A stretch of DNA of 64,000 nt from Diadema setosum (taxonomy: Eukaryota > Echinodermata > Echinoidea > Diadematoida > Diadematidae), in assembly GCA_033980235.1 (NCBI GenBank), contig CM067067.1, forward strand, positions 8,516,047 through 8,580,046. Direction: 5' to 3'. The notes under the pieces were generated by a model that was not told where the DNA came from, did no database searches, and worked only from the letters and a program-made list of their open reading frames with translations. The position numbers and the translations under genes were made by a program. Positions 12,480 through 23,354 of the stretch are shown piece by piece. Numbering within the stretch: the first letter of the stretch is position 1; the number at the start of each line of letters is the position of its first letter.

Positions 12480-13745
12480 CAATAATCTGGATAAAGAAAA
12501 AACCCATTCGAATAGAATTAGACTTGTGGTTGAAGCAGCCAAACGATGCTTAGATATACAAGATGTGTCACCCGAAGTCATTCATGAACGTCTTCAATGA
12601 GTCTCAAAATACTCAAAGCGAACAGGATACTTTACAGGAATTTTACAAAAAGTTTATAGAAAGTATAAAGAACGGGAAAATTTACCAGATATTATGTACA
12701 AGAGAGTTGGTTTACAGATTATAACGTTTCAATTTACCTGATTACAACTCTGTTATTAAGAACAGAGGTTCAGGAGGTAGAGGCGGTTTGGTGATTTATA
12801 TTCATAAATCTATCATTTTTCAAGAAATACAAACCCCCCTCTTCCGAAGAGTATCAGCGAATAGATGTATTTTTTTGATAGACCAGTTTCAATTTATTAT
12901 AATCCATGTAAAAAAAAAATAGATATATGTAATTTGAAAGACAACGAATGATATGATACAGAATTGTCTTATCTCATTGCCCACAGTGTAGTGTGGGGTG
13001 GAAGGAAAGAGGACAGTAATGGAATAATGGTGGTTAAATTTCTAGAAAAGTATAATTTGGTTTTATTAAATGATGGATCGGCAACTAGACTGGACTCGCA
13101 TACGGGTCTTTGGTCATGTTTAGATCTGACCATTACTTCGCAAAAGTTTGCGCATGAATTAAATTGGGAAGTATACTGGAAAATTATTTTGGTAGTGATC
13201 ATTTGGTTTTAAAATGTTCATTGATTCGAAAATATTCGATCGTAAAAAATAAAACAGGAATTAATGAAAAGGTTTGGTCATTTAGAAATGTTGACTGGAA
13301 TTTACACAAGAAAAGAATTGCTGATAAATGTTTGTATTTGATATATTACAATTGATAGAAGATAATGTATTCAAGAAAAATATAATTTGATTGTAAGTTT
13401 GATTAATGAGGTAGCAGAAGAAGATTAAAAAGGTATATATAGGTGGGAGAAAAGGAAAGGATCCAGCGCCATGGTGGACAGAGAAATGTGAACAGGTAAT
13501 CAGGGAGAAAAATCGGTATAGAAATAGAGTAGGAAGGCATTATAAGACAGGAGATTTGGTAAAGCATAAAGAAAAGAAAGCGTGTGCTCAGAAAGTTATA
13601 AGAGAAGAAACGTATAAATATAGCTGGCTCAAATACTGCCAGTCATTAAATCGAACTACAGATGTGGGTAAAGTTTGGAAAAAGGTGAAAGGATTACAGA
13701 AAAGTAATCTGAAGACTGCTTGTCAGCTGAAGAAACCCGGAAGTG
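12480..13745 (+). pseudogene. Degenerate non-LTR retrotransposon: endonuclease and linker before RT
   Basis: Fragments in shifting frames resemble the AP-type endonuclease of jockey/CR1-like elements. A stretch near 12700 reads ESWFTDYN. In another frame follows FNLPDYNSVIKNRGSGGRGG and GLVIYIHKSI. From 13020 the frame gives VLLNDGSATRLDSHTG and CLDLTIT, then GSDHLVLKC, the usual end of the endonuclease domain. At 13468-13700 comes a Lys/Arg-rich linker starting WWTEKCEQVIREKNRYRNR and containing WLKYCQSL and VWKKVKGLQ, the segment that precedes reverse transcriptase. Several frameshifts and stops separate the pieces. No reverse transcriptase follows; the copy stops at a C-run/(CA)n at about 13745. 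12480-12700 may be more of the same element. Confidence 0.75.
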
Positions 13746-13746
13746 C

Positions 13747-13778
13747 CCCCCCCCCCACACACACACACACGCACACAC
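13747..13778. repeat. C-run and (CA)n at a retroelement boundary
   Basis: A C-run followed by about 10 CA units, marking where retroelement similarity stops. Confidence 0.85.
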
Positions 13779-13964
13779 TTTTGAAAACGTGGCGCACACT
13801 CCTTCATTTCAATATTCAAATCTCATAAACACATAAGAACTATTTTTAATAAAAAAAAAGTTTTTGAATATTTTTCGGATGAATAATCACATGTTAATCA
13901 TATACTGATATGTATTTACATAATCGCGAGATAAAATTGTTATTGCCGGCAATTTTACTCACCA

Positions 13965-14660
13965 TTTTGCATGCTAGGAAAAGTTCGAGCCGTTGTATCG
14001 GTACTTGCGTGCTTAAACATCTTTCAATATGTATTTCATTATGTTCTGCATGCTTCAAAACATATATTTAGACAATCAAATTTGGTATCTGGGTTATCTG
14101 GTTGAAAGGTTATAAGAATTTTAGAAAATGGCGGTCATTTTGGACGCCATCTTGGATTACGGTACTTGTGTGAGTCAACATCTCTTAATATGTATTTCAT
14201 TGAGTCCTGCATGCTTCAAAACATATATTTAGACAATCAAATTTGGTATTGGGATTCCTTGTTGAAAGGTAATAAAGATATACAAGAAATGGTTGCCCTT
14301 TTCGAGCCGTCTTGGATTACGGAACATGTGTGAGTCAACATCTCTTATTGTGTATTTTATTGAGTTCTTCATGTTTCAAAACATGATATATCTAGACACT
14401 TAAATTTTGTATTGGGTTGCCTGGTTGAAAGATAATAAAGATATTCAGGAAATGGCGGCCATTTTGGACGCCATCTTGGATTACGGTACATGTGTGCATA
14501 AACATCTCTTAATCACTTTGTATTTTATTGAGTTCTTCGTGCTTCAAAACATACATTTAGACATTTAAATTTTGTATTTGGGTTCCCTGGTTGAAAATTT
14601 AGAAGAATTTCAGGAAATGGCGGTCATTTTGGACGCCATATTGAATTGCGGAAAACGCTC
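13965..14660 (+). repeat. Tandem array of about 160-165-bp units, 4-5 copies
   Basis: Each unit contains CTTGGATTACGGTAC, then a conserved stretch with TCAACATCTCTTAATATGT, GCTTCAAAACATATATTTAG and finally AAATGGCGGTCATTTTGGAC. Landmark CTTGGATTAC recurs at 14151, 14311 and 14475, with diverged versions near 13993 and 14640. Units are imperfect (substitutions, short indels). No long open frame crosses the array. Confidence 0.85.
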
Positions 14661-15740
14661 AAGGAGGATTTATGAGGACTTTAAGTATGTTATTCTACAC
14701 ATATTTCTTGACCTATCCTGAAAAAAAAAATCAGGCTGTAACCAGAAATGTCCTAATGACCTAATGCCCTTGGACTATATGAAATATTAGAGAGCATACG
14801 ATTCTAAGAGAAATTCAAAGTGCATTATACAAAATCGTTTTGGACTAAAAAAAAAAAAATACATGTGGAGTGGGCAGATAAGATGGGTCCATCCTTTAGT
14901 TAGGGCCTCTTTGTTTGTGCATATAATAATCAGCAATTTGAAGCAAATTTGTAGTAAATGAACTCTGAATTCGTAAGAGAATTAGATGCTCTTCTATATT
15001 GCAGGTTGCTTATTATTTGTTTGTTGATTTTTTTTTTTTAGTTGGAAACCTGAACCCCCATCTCAGTCAATAATGTACGATCCATTTAATCTTGAATGCC
15101 TTCCCTTTTAATGATAGTGACTGCGGCCCCAAAACAGATCTTCTGTTTAAAGAAAGTAGAGTGCATGCAAAATATACTCACGTAAATTTTTGACTTCTTA
15201 ATAATACCCTAACGTGAATATCCAAACAGTGCACCTGTGTCCAAAATCTGGTGTTCCACAAAAAAGGTACATTTTCTATTCGTACACATTGAGTTTCATA
15301 CATACATACATATGCATTTTTTAATGGAAAATACATATTACATGCACGTGTAAAAGATGTGAAGCCAATAGTGGCAAGGGGATAGACAGAAATTAAAAGA
15401 GATAAGAAAATGAAAAAAAAAAACAGCTAGTAAACTACCTGTAACATGAATTGACAGGAAACAGACAGAAATATGGTTTAATATACCCAAAATGGAAACT
15501 ATATAAATAAAAAGTAAAAAGGGTAAAAGTTGTGGGCTAACAGGGAAAAAACCCCCGAGCGCAATTTAAGTACGAGGCTATTTATAATATAATTCAGTTA
15601 AAGGGACATTATCAGAACGTAAACATATTTTGTCATTACTATTATTTAAGAAATGAAGAAATAGCTTGCTTACTTTTTTTTTTTTTGGGGGGGGGGGTGG
15701 TATAGGCATCCACAATAAGCAGATATCATTTTGTTTTTAA
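14661..15740. other. Gene-free AT-rich stretch
   Basis: No exon or complete repeat is supported. A TTAAAGGGACATTATC motif at 15598 resembles a TTAA-MITE end, but no partner was found. A T-run plus G-run lies at 15676-15699. Confidence 0.35.
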
Positions 15741-15750
15741 TAAGGCTTAC

Positions 15751-15903
15751 TCGCACAACCCGGATAGGATCGGTGGTTGCGGAACGTTTCTGCGTACTGC
15801 CTATCGTGCGGTATATTCGTTCCGGCAGAACCAATCGACTGAATTCGGCCAGTATATCGGTTCCCCGCGGATCCCGGAACGGATCGCCTGTGACACCGGC
15901 CAT
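15751..15903 (-). CDS. First coding exon of an unrecognised minus-strand gene (51 codons)
   Basis: On the minus strand an ATG at 15903 opens a frame of exactly 51 codons, ending at CGA/GTAAGC, a near-consensus donor (intron from 15750 down), so the exon ends in phase 0. The segment is GC- and CpG-rich in an AT-rich neighbourhood. The peptide begins MAGVTGDPFRDPRGTDILAE and continues FSRLVLPERIYRTIG, then a basic Ser/Thr segment ending DPIRVVR. No signal peptide is apparent. I do not recognise the family, and no downstream minus-strand exon is visible below 15750, where only AT-rich DNA and the tandem array occur. The intron may be long, or the exon may be a stranded remnant. Confidence 0.45.
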
Positions 15904-16260
15904 GATCTATTAGAAGCGACATCTATCTTCTACCGTGTCTTTGTTTATGGGCTTTCCCTATGTAGAAGATGAATCAAGTTTTCTTGAGAGATATGGCCCT
16001 GTACAGCTGACTTTTAACAAGTTTGCGAGATTAACATTTTGCCGATTTTCTATTTAGGCCTGTAGTAAAATCGGTCTTGAGTTACCCAAGCAACGACCGA
16101 GTTCTTGTTTGGTATTACAATGTCATGTATACAATCCATATAGGGACCTATATAGACCACAGAGACAACAAATCTTCACTCTGGTAACCGAGATGAACCG
16201 AAAGTGAAAACCGGTAAGCATGCATGGCGAGACAGAGAGGGATAGTTAACATTGTCAATG

Positions 16261-16263
<3 letters not shown>

Positions 16264-16300
<37 letters not shown>
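16264..16300. repeat. Poly-A tract (37 nt)
   Basis: An uninterrupted A-run; possibly the tail of an old retrotransposed copy on +, but I could not define a body. Confidence 0.9.
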
Positions 16301-16302
<2 letters not shown>

Positions 16303-16929
16303 CAGAAAGAAAGAAAAAGAAAATGAGAAGGTAAAAACGGAAGGGTTTGGTATGAAAAGAAAAAAGATCCCCGTGACCTCAGTATAAATTTAAAAAGTAT
16401 AAGACGGCTAGTTCAATCAAGAACTGAAAGGGGTCAACTGCTGACTCAAGGCTGACCTGTATGGGGTTAGGCTTCAGTATTATGAGGTAAAAAGGCATAA
16501 TTTACAATTTGCAGAAGAAACAAAAACACAGCATTAGTGCTTTAAAATAGTTCTAAAATGTGAGTTAGGGATCAGAAACAACCACTCTAAAAATTTGAAT
16601 CCGTATAGGATATTCGATTTTAAGTATTGTTAAATACACAAAATGTGAACATTACTTATAATAAAAATGTTTCCAGACTAAGCCGTCTATAGTTGCGGTT
16701 TAATGAGAAAAATACTGATATATATCTCCTTATATTTTAGGCTTTATTGCAAAAATTTTATATGGTAGAATTTTTTGTGATACTATAGACGTACACAATC
16801 AATGCATCTAAATGTGGTATCTTGAACATTTTTTAAAATCACTGCGCCGAACAATATTCAGCGCTGTTTATTCATCTGCAGTAGATAGTATACTATAGTG
16901 ATAATAACGACGAGTTTGTAAGAATCCAC

Positions 16930-18194
16930 ATCCCATTCATTTTCATTTTATTTCAACGTGGTAAGGAAACTTGCTCAGCCATCGGCTGTTATTCTGCAAG
17001 TCCGTGCCTGTATACAATATAACAACAAAACATAGACTCAGTAACAGCGTATAACAATGATTGAAAATAAGAACAAAAAGAGAGAGAGAAAAAAAAAGAG
17101 AAAAATCACAAAGAAAGACATTTCTACATAATAACAGCACATAAAAATACAGACATTGACAAGAGATTTGACATAAAACTTAATGTCAATAATACTCATC
17201 GCTTAACATAATAGGAAACTTTATGATACATATTGATATGATATAATATAATATAATGCAGTATACAACTGCTGCTGTTTCTAATGAAACCTGAAACTCA
17301 TAATCTTGATATCATCTGGAAAATCATTCCACACTTTACATCCCCTGTATTGTAAACTTCTATGTTTGAAATTAGTTGAAAATCTACATAACTCAAATCT
17401 TAGCATATTGCATCTGAAAAAAATTATTTGTGTATTTAAATGAAAACAACTCACACAGACTTTGGGGATAAACCCCATGAGCAATAATATTTTATGCATG
17501 ACATGTAACATTCTGTGTTTCTGTCTTATTTCAATACTAGAAATACTTAATTGATCATATATTGATTGTGTTGGATACCTCCAATTAACTTTCAGAATGG
17601 TACGCAGTGCCCGATTTTGTAATCTTTGCCATTTATGAATTAACATTTTACTGCAATTTGACCACACTACATCACAGTAATCAAACCTTCCTTGTATAAT
17701 ACTCTTATGATATATAAACGCTGTCTGTTGAGGTATATAAGGTCGTAATTCCACTTATGATTTCCTTTGATATTTTCCAATATACTGATCCCAATTTAGA
17801 TGTTCATTAATAATAACGCCAAAATATGTAATATGTGTTACTCGTTTAATTTCATATGATTCGATATACACATTAAAATGCTTTACACTTTTTAGTCGTT
17901 TTTTGGTACTATACAGTGTACCAAGCAATAAACACATTTATTTACACTAAGTACAAGTTTATTCTCTTTAAGCCAGTGATTTACTGCTTCCAAATCCATG
18001 AGAGTATCGACCACAGATTCAGCATTATTATGTGCAGTGTATATACAGGTGTCATCAGCATACAGAGACACCTTTGCATTCCTTAAGGCATTCTGCTAGG
18101 TCGTTGACAACAAATAACACAGGACCTAAGGTGCTCCCTTATGGAACGCCACACGCAATGACTCTCTTGGGAGATTTTACGCCATTCACAACAG
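16930..18194 (-). pseudogene. Non-LTR retrotransposon, 3' half: RT core (YADD) and C-terminus
   Basis: On the minus strand. From about 18185 downward the frame contains CGVP-stop-GSTLGPVLF, where the usual Gln codon has become a stop, then SLYADDTCIYTAHNN with the YADD catalytic motif intact, and NHWLKENKLVLSVNK. At 17937-17755 comes KKRLKSVKHFNVYI with YFGVIINEHLNWDQYI. At 17754-17281 comes the typical jockey/CR1-like C-terminal segment (FDYCDVVWSNCSKMLIHKW, LQNRALRTI). Similarity ends near 17281. A 3' UTR with GTCCGTGCCTGTATAC on + and an A-rich tail near 16930-16960 would complete the 3' end. At least one stop and one frame break make it non-functional. Confidence 0.85.
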
Positions 18195-18196
18195 TA

Positions 18197-19016
18197 GGGG
18201 AGACCGGGTCTAGTTGTTACACGGGCAAGTTGTTACACTGTCATTTTCTCTATTATGATCAAAAGATGACGTTATACAAGTAACATCAAATCAAAACGTA
18301 TAGCCAACGATCTCTGCATGCGAAATCTGGCGTTGCCTGGACGTCACATGTAGAAGGTAGGTCCAAAAAACACTTTTTTACCTCTCCGAGTAAAATTTTG
18401 AAAAATTCGATTTTTCTTTATTACACCAAATAAATTCTTCTCCAGTAAGTGATGAGTATGTGGTTGAAAGAAGCGTGTTTTGGCTGTCTTTTGGTGAAAG
18501 CAGCAACACGTGTGAAAAGTTTTTGAAAACGCACTGGGTCAAGTTGTTACAACAACTTGACCCGTCTGGAGAATCGAGTGGTGTAACAACTTACCCCAAT
18601 GCACTTCCAATTGAATTTATGGTTATATATACATATATATATATACATACACACACACACACACACACACACACCCAACACACTCATACACCCCAGCATA
18701 GGCTAACATGCACACCCAGACAGGTTAATATTAAGAATTACCTAACACGTCAGATCTGCATTACCCGATTTGAGTTGACTTTCTACGGTGTAACAAAGTA
18801 CCCCATGTGCTGTAACAACCTACCCCAACATCGGGGAAAGTTGTTACAAAATTTTGTGTTTATTGATTACGTAATATCTTGTTTATAAGTTTGTACTGTT
18901 TTTAAGTAAAGGAGGAAATAAGGTATCCTCAAAGCAAAAATGAAGCCGATTCCTCTATTCGTTTTTTGTACAGACCTAAAAATATGAAAATTGTAACAAC
19001 TAGACCCGGTCTCCCC
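18197..19016. mobile_element. 820-bp DNA element with about 24-bp TIRs, inserted in a retrotransposon at TA
   Basis: Ends are perfect inverted repeats GGGGAGACCGGGTCTAGTTG plus TTAC, flanked by TA. The interior carries more copies of the GTTGTTACA-type motif, including a palindrome at 18537-18564 (arms GGGTCAAGTTGTT), and an (AC)n run at 18651-18673. A 142-codon frame across it (18460-18888) is mostly repeat and has no transposase features. Taking out the element and one TA brings the two halves of the surrounding reverse transcriptase together, so it entered after the retrotransposon. TA target use fits the Tc1/mariner group, but the family is not settled. Confidence 0.85.
18651..18673. repeat. 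(AC)n microsatellite
   Basis: About 11 AC units inside the TA-flanked DNA element. Confidence 0.95.
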
Positions 19017-19600
19017 TATACTGAACGCGATTGAACAAAATAGGTGCTCTATCCATTTCAGTGCATTACCGGCGACACCCAGTCTTTTCAGTTAACAATA
19101 CCTCATGGTCAACATTGTCGAAAGCCTTTTTCAGGTGAAATGTTACTACCTGAATTAGATTACCTCGATCGAGCTTATCTAGCTGTTACTTTTAACAAAT
19201 TGTTAGGGCGAAAACCAGACTGTTGATCGCAGAGAAGATGATGACTGGTCAAATAATCACATAGTTGGGCAAATATTATCTTTTAAAAAATCTTAGCAAA
19301 ATCAGGTAAAGTACTGATTGGTCTATAATTTCCAATCACCATCCCACCTTAAAAGACAGGTGTAATTTCAGAAACTTTCAGTTCATCTGGAACAGAGGCT
19401 TTTGTTTGATTGATCCCAGTGCTTTTATTTGATTGATTATTTGATAATCTGATTTATTTTGACTAGTTTTCCTTTGACTTCTTCCAAAGTGAGGTTTGCC
19501 AGTGCTTTGCCCAGTTCTCAGCATGTGATTCATGACGTTTTCAATCGCTTTCATGGCTTCCGTAATCCGTCAAAGTTGGCGGAGCTGTGACACCACCTGT
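19017..19600 (-). pseudogene. Non-LTR retrotransposon, 5' part of RT (same copy as 16930-18194)
   Basis: On the minus strand, from about 19560 down: a decayed linker (LTLEEVKGKLVK), then GNYRPISTLPDFAKIF, DYLTSHHLLCDQQSGFRP and, after a frame change, the stretch GNALKWIEHLF with NRVQ just before the inserted DNA element. Order and motifs are those of RT blocks 0-4 in jockey/CR1-like elements. Several stops are present. The 5' end is not defined; sequence above about 19600 no longer matches. Confidence 0.75.
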
Positions 19601-19759
19601 TAGATGTTCAGACTGTAAAGAAAGGGCCCAATGTGCCGCGGTTTGCAGACTGTTTCCAACTTAGGTCACTGCAGAGGCACCTGTTATTCTTCCGAGTGTT
19701 TAGGCGATGCTTTCAAATTCTGTTCATGTGCATTGCTCCGTGAAAAAAAGAAAAGAAGA

Positions 19760-20142
19760 AATAAACCTACTCAATTGTAACAATTTCGGGCTCGTCTTTC
19801 GCCGCTTGTCACTGAGGGCGAACGCGAGAGTTTGGGCGCTTTCACACGCAGGTAATAGTGTGCTACCGATGCGGAATGCTGCGAAGTCACATTGCCACGC
19901 ATGTCCCGTGACGGTTGCCCCCGAAAAACACAAACGCGGAACTGAATGATTCTAAACACGCACGGGATACACGGACCTTGAGGATCGTTCGTGCGCTGCT
20001 ACTACTCTAGTATACAGCCGATGAGATTGTATTGAGTTCATTGCACGTTAGATACGGTGAACGCTGAATACGGAATCGAGTGACATATCTCTGAAAGGGG
20101 ATCGTTTTGCTCCTGTTTTGGGACTGAGTTTTTGCTATCAAC
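19760..20142 (+). promoter_or_regulatory. CpG-rich promoter/5' UTR region of LASP first exon 1a
   Basis: CpG frequency is clearly higher from about 19790 to 20560 than on either side, and the conserved LASP start codon lies at 20143. I see no canonical TATA box. Short frames open on both strands here (19707-19949 and others) are by-products of the composition. Confidence 0.5.
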
Positions 20143-20211
20143 ATGAATCCTCCATGTGCAAAGTGTTCAAAGACCGTTTACCCAACGGAAAAGCTAAATT
20201 GCCTGGACAAG
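20143..20211 (+). CDS. LASP1: LASP-family alternative first coding exon 1a (first half of LIM domain)
   Basis: An ATG opens 23 codons that begin MNPPCAKCSKTVYPTEKLNC and end LDK, then a GTAGGT donor in phase 0. This is very close to the first exon of vertebrate LASP1/LASP2 (MNP-CA-CGK-VYPTEKVNCLDK pattern) and supplies the first two LIM zinc ligands, Cys5 and Cys8. The next LASP exon on this strand is at 31078, so this is best read as an alternative, more distal first exon, about 9.4 kb upstream of exon 1b. The two exons agree at 15 of 23 residues and both end in phase 0, so they are interchangeable. It could instead be the remnant of a duplicated LASP gene; no second exon 2 is visible between them. 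LASP proteins link actin filaments to focal contacts and other actin-rich sites. Confidence 0.85.
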
Positions 20212-20549
20212 GTAGGTGTCGATTTCTCGTTCACAGGATGTCGCCGCTTAGCGCACGTTGCTCGTAAGCAATGCCTACTATACGTTCGCACGACGGTACT
20301 GTGCTATATGCGGATGGGCGTGTTCCTTTCGTCTGCCATCACTCCGGATATGCGATTTCAAGAGTGACTCTGAAGCATACTGTAACTGCACCGCTGTTCG
20401 AAAACATGACCACTACTGTCGTATTGCCACATTATACTGAGTCAATGTTTATGTTGCAATTTAAATGCCCGTGTCGAAAACATAAACGATTTCATCAACC
20501 ACCTGTTGATATTAGAGCGAGCGCTCGCTTCGGTGTAACGTAAAGATCG

Positions 20550-21590
20550 GTCCCACACCGCAGTGTGAGTGCTGTCATAACTGGCCATCTACTGCGGTGA
20601 AGTGTGTGGGATAAAATGCGCTCCAATTTCATTCTCAAAGATTGGCAGTAAATGCTAATGTTAAGTATTATTTAAATTTGTTTGCTGTCAGAAGAAGGAT
20701 TTGTACAGAACTGAATGTAGAAAAAGGTCTGTCATTGATTACTAGCGGTGCGCACCATAAAATCAGGGTACCGTACGTGCTCTGCTAGCTAGCTATTTGA
20801 ACAAGGGAAGCCACTGTAATAAAGACAACGCGTGAGATAATGACGTAGCGTTAGTCATCTTAATGTGGCTTTTAAGACAAAAAAAATAAAAAATCGTAGC
20901 GGTAGCGGGCTAAAACGGAAGCTTTGAGGTGCATGCGATCTACAGATTTAACTGCGGAACTGAATGGTAATCTCCATGCTCCAATGCGAATATACAGTGT
21001 AAGCCTACGTCATGTTGCAACGTCGACTAACTTGTTTACAATGCAATCGCTAGTAGTATTAGGGCCACATAATGATCATATTACTTTGATGTAGGCCTAC
21101 ACCTTTGATGTAGGAGTGTGTACGTTACAATGCTAAATAGGCACGTCCGTTCAAAATAGCTTGAAACGTGAACTGCCTGAAATATTCATGTCAGAACAAG
21201 TGAGGAAGTGTTCATTGTTTTACCTTTAAACATGACATCCAGTGTTCAAGAAGGGGTTTACTCAGTTCGTAGTTTGTTTCAGGGTGCGTGTGTTGTACGT
21301 CAGGGTGGATGTTGTCAACATCGTAATAATGATACAGTGTAGGCCTACTGTACACATTAAACATTTAACAGAACCGAATGAAGGCCCTACAGCAGAACAT
21401 ATCACACACACACACACACCATGTACAAACAACGGTACATGTACATGCAAACAATAACATAACTTTTGCCACATAAATAATCATACATGTAGATGATATG
21501 AAAATTCATATTAGGTACAAACAGAGATTTTGCCCATCAGGTCTTTAAAATCTTACCGGTACACAAACTTGATTTAGTCAGAGCTGCCCT
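20550..21590. other. Intron after exon 1a, no further exon supported
   Basis: CpG-rich at first, then AT-rich. A small fold-back (CCCACACCGCAGT near 20552 with its near complement at about 20592-20611) is the only structure seen. Two bits of TGTAGGCCTAC sequence near 21090 and 21345 are short palindromes. Confidence 0.35.
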
Positions 21591-21597
21591 GTCATAC

Positions 21598-21641
21598 CTT
21601 CTTCTTTGCCATGACATAGTCATGGTAAGCCATCGAAAACC
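21598..21641 (-). CDS. Second exon of a small minus-strand membrane-protein gene
   Basis: On the minus strand an acceptor (CATTTTACACAG) opens GFSMAYHDYVMAKKK, ending AAG/GTATGA in phase 0. It enters in phase 1, as required by the exon at 21821. The peptide gives the cytosol-like, basic end of a membrane segment (KKK). A weak further candidate is a phase-0 exon after TTCTGCTGTAG at about 21391, which would add nine residues and a stop. Family unrecognised. Confidence 0.45.
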
Positions 21642-21820
21642 CTGTGTAAAATGACAACATAATTATAATGCCAATATCTAGGAATTCACAATTTGATATC
21701 TCTGAAAAGCTCATTATAGTCAAATAAATATTTTTTTTTGATGGTTCACAAAATGTCCATTTATATATCTTCAATCGACTTGACATAATCAATAGGCCTA
21801 ATTGAGAAATCAAAATTTAC

Positions 21821-21881
21821 CCCGATACCAAGCATTAATGCTTGCAAGGATGCTGATGCAGATAGCAAATATGACAGTCAT
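21821..21881 (-). CDS. First exon of a small minus-strand membrane-protein gene
   Basis: On the minus strand an ATG at 21881 opens MTVIFAICISILASINAWYR plus one base, then a GTAAAT donor (phase 1). Joined to the exon at 21641-21598 it reads ...INAWYRG-FSMAYHDY..., a single hydrophobic helix followed by a polar, basic tail. An in-frame stop lies five codons before the ATG and no acceptor is seen there, so this is probably the start. The product would be a single-pass small protein. It lies inside the intron between LASP exons 1a and 1b, on the opposite strand. Function unknown. Confidence 0.45.
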
Positions 21882-22521
21882 GTTTAATAATCATCATTAG
21901 TTATTAAACATAATCATTGTCCTTACTACATCGAGTGTCTTGGTGATACACCACCTTATATCTCTGCCAAATTCTCTGCTATGAAGCACAAAAGGGGCAT
22001 TAAAAATACACATCTCAATATAATCCTCGTGTGCGTAATTCCTTAGAGCAATCACGGCCCAGATACACGTAATGTTGCGCGAAATACACCCTTTATGTAT
22101 ATTGTGGAACGCCGATATATCGATACCTTCATAAAGGAGGAAGTACACCAACAAAAGACTCATAGTATGCAGTGCTAAATTTGTCCATAAACACAACAGC
22201 CCTTGGACTTCGGCATTTGTATTGGTATTTGCACGTCGTCAGTTGTTACATCCCGCAGACAACCGAATGACCTAATTTTTCAGCATAAGTACTAAGTGTG
22301 TTTTGATTTGATGGTCGCAAAAAAAAAAAAAAAAAGGCAGTTGACAGCATGTAAACACCACCGGTCTAAAGGTTCTATATAAATAATTGTACCTCATAGT
22401 AAGCCGTTATGGTCGAAGGACAGCAGTTGCTCATGCTGTTTACACGTTCAAACAACTTTCATGTTCTGATCACCAATCATTACTATGCCAGTGAGTGGCA
22501 CTCTACAAATGTTCATTCGCC

Positions 22522-22593
22522 ATATCACTCATAAAATGTGATTAGTGGGTAACGGTATATCACTCATAAAATGTGATTAGTATGGGTAACAGT
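22522..22593 (+). repeat. Tandem duplication, unit about 36 bp
   Basis: Two adjacent copies of ATATCACTCATAAAATGTGA followed by TTAGT and GGGTAAC. They differ by an inserted AT and one substitution. Confidence 0.9.
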
Positions 22594-23313
22594 ATATCGG
22601 TCCTAATTCCATTCCTATTTTCTCCTCCTTCCGTTAACGGATATTTATGAGATGTCAAGCACCATTTCTGTACATTTTGGCACGATCATATACGCGTATG
22701 AGGAAACAAATTACAGCCCTGGATCTACCAGCTGCCATTATACTTTTCGAGAGTTTGTTGCAGACAAGTCATGATGTTATTTAGTAACGCGTATATGTTC
22801 ATGGTGGAGGACATTAGCATTCACATCATCGACTTTAAGAGTGTTGAAACACGTAAAAACTAATAACCGGAAGAGTCGTAAAAACGTCCAGGGAAAGATG
22901 ATGTAGGCATTACATTTCCCCTTCGTTTCAACACACGTAGAATAAATTGTATTTCAAGTCAATTTTAATTTCCTCTGTATGAAAATTAACATTTTCGTGG
23001 GGCACAATGTTGATGAACGTGAAAGATTTGCATTAATTTGCGCATGTGTGTGCTGCCATCAAAATATTGCATTGATTTTACCGAGCTTTATACTTTCCTG
23101 ACTTGTTCAATTGAAAATCAAGTTTATTGATATGCGTTGAACATATTAAAGATCGGAGAAATAAACATTAACGTAATGTTTTCTGGTACAAAAAGGCGTC
23201 ATCGTCTAGAGAAAACTAAAGTTGTGACAGTATCATTTCCAACTTCGTTGATTTTAAATTTCAAAGTCGTATCTTAGTACTTTTGTTAGACGAAGTGGAA
23301 CATGTCGTTATGA

Positions 23314-23316
<3 letters not shown>

Positions 23317-23350
<34 letters not shown>
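23317..23350. repeat. (AG)n microsatellite
   Basis: About 17 AG units. Confidence 0.95.

Positions 23351-23354
<4 letters not shown>

Noticed and set aside
18460..18888. 142-codon + strand ORF
   Set aside because: Lies wholly inside the TA-flanked DNA element and crosses an (AC)n repeat; no transposase or other protein features.
20143..20367. 74-codon read-through of LASP exon 1a
   Set aside because: The frame continues past a clear GTAGGT donor at 20212; the residues after LDK are intron.
21897..22196. 99-codon minus-strand ORF just before the small membrane gene
   Set aside because: Considered as an upstream exon, but it ends in a stop before 21881 and has no donor that would join in phase; kept out.
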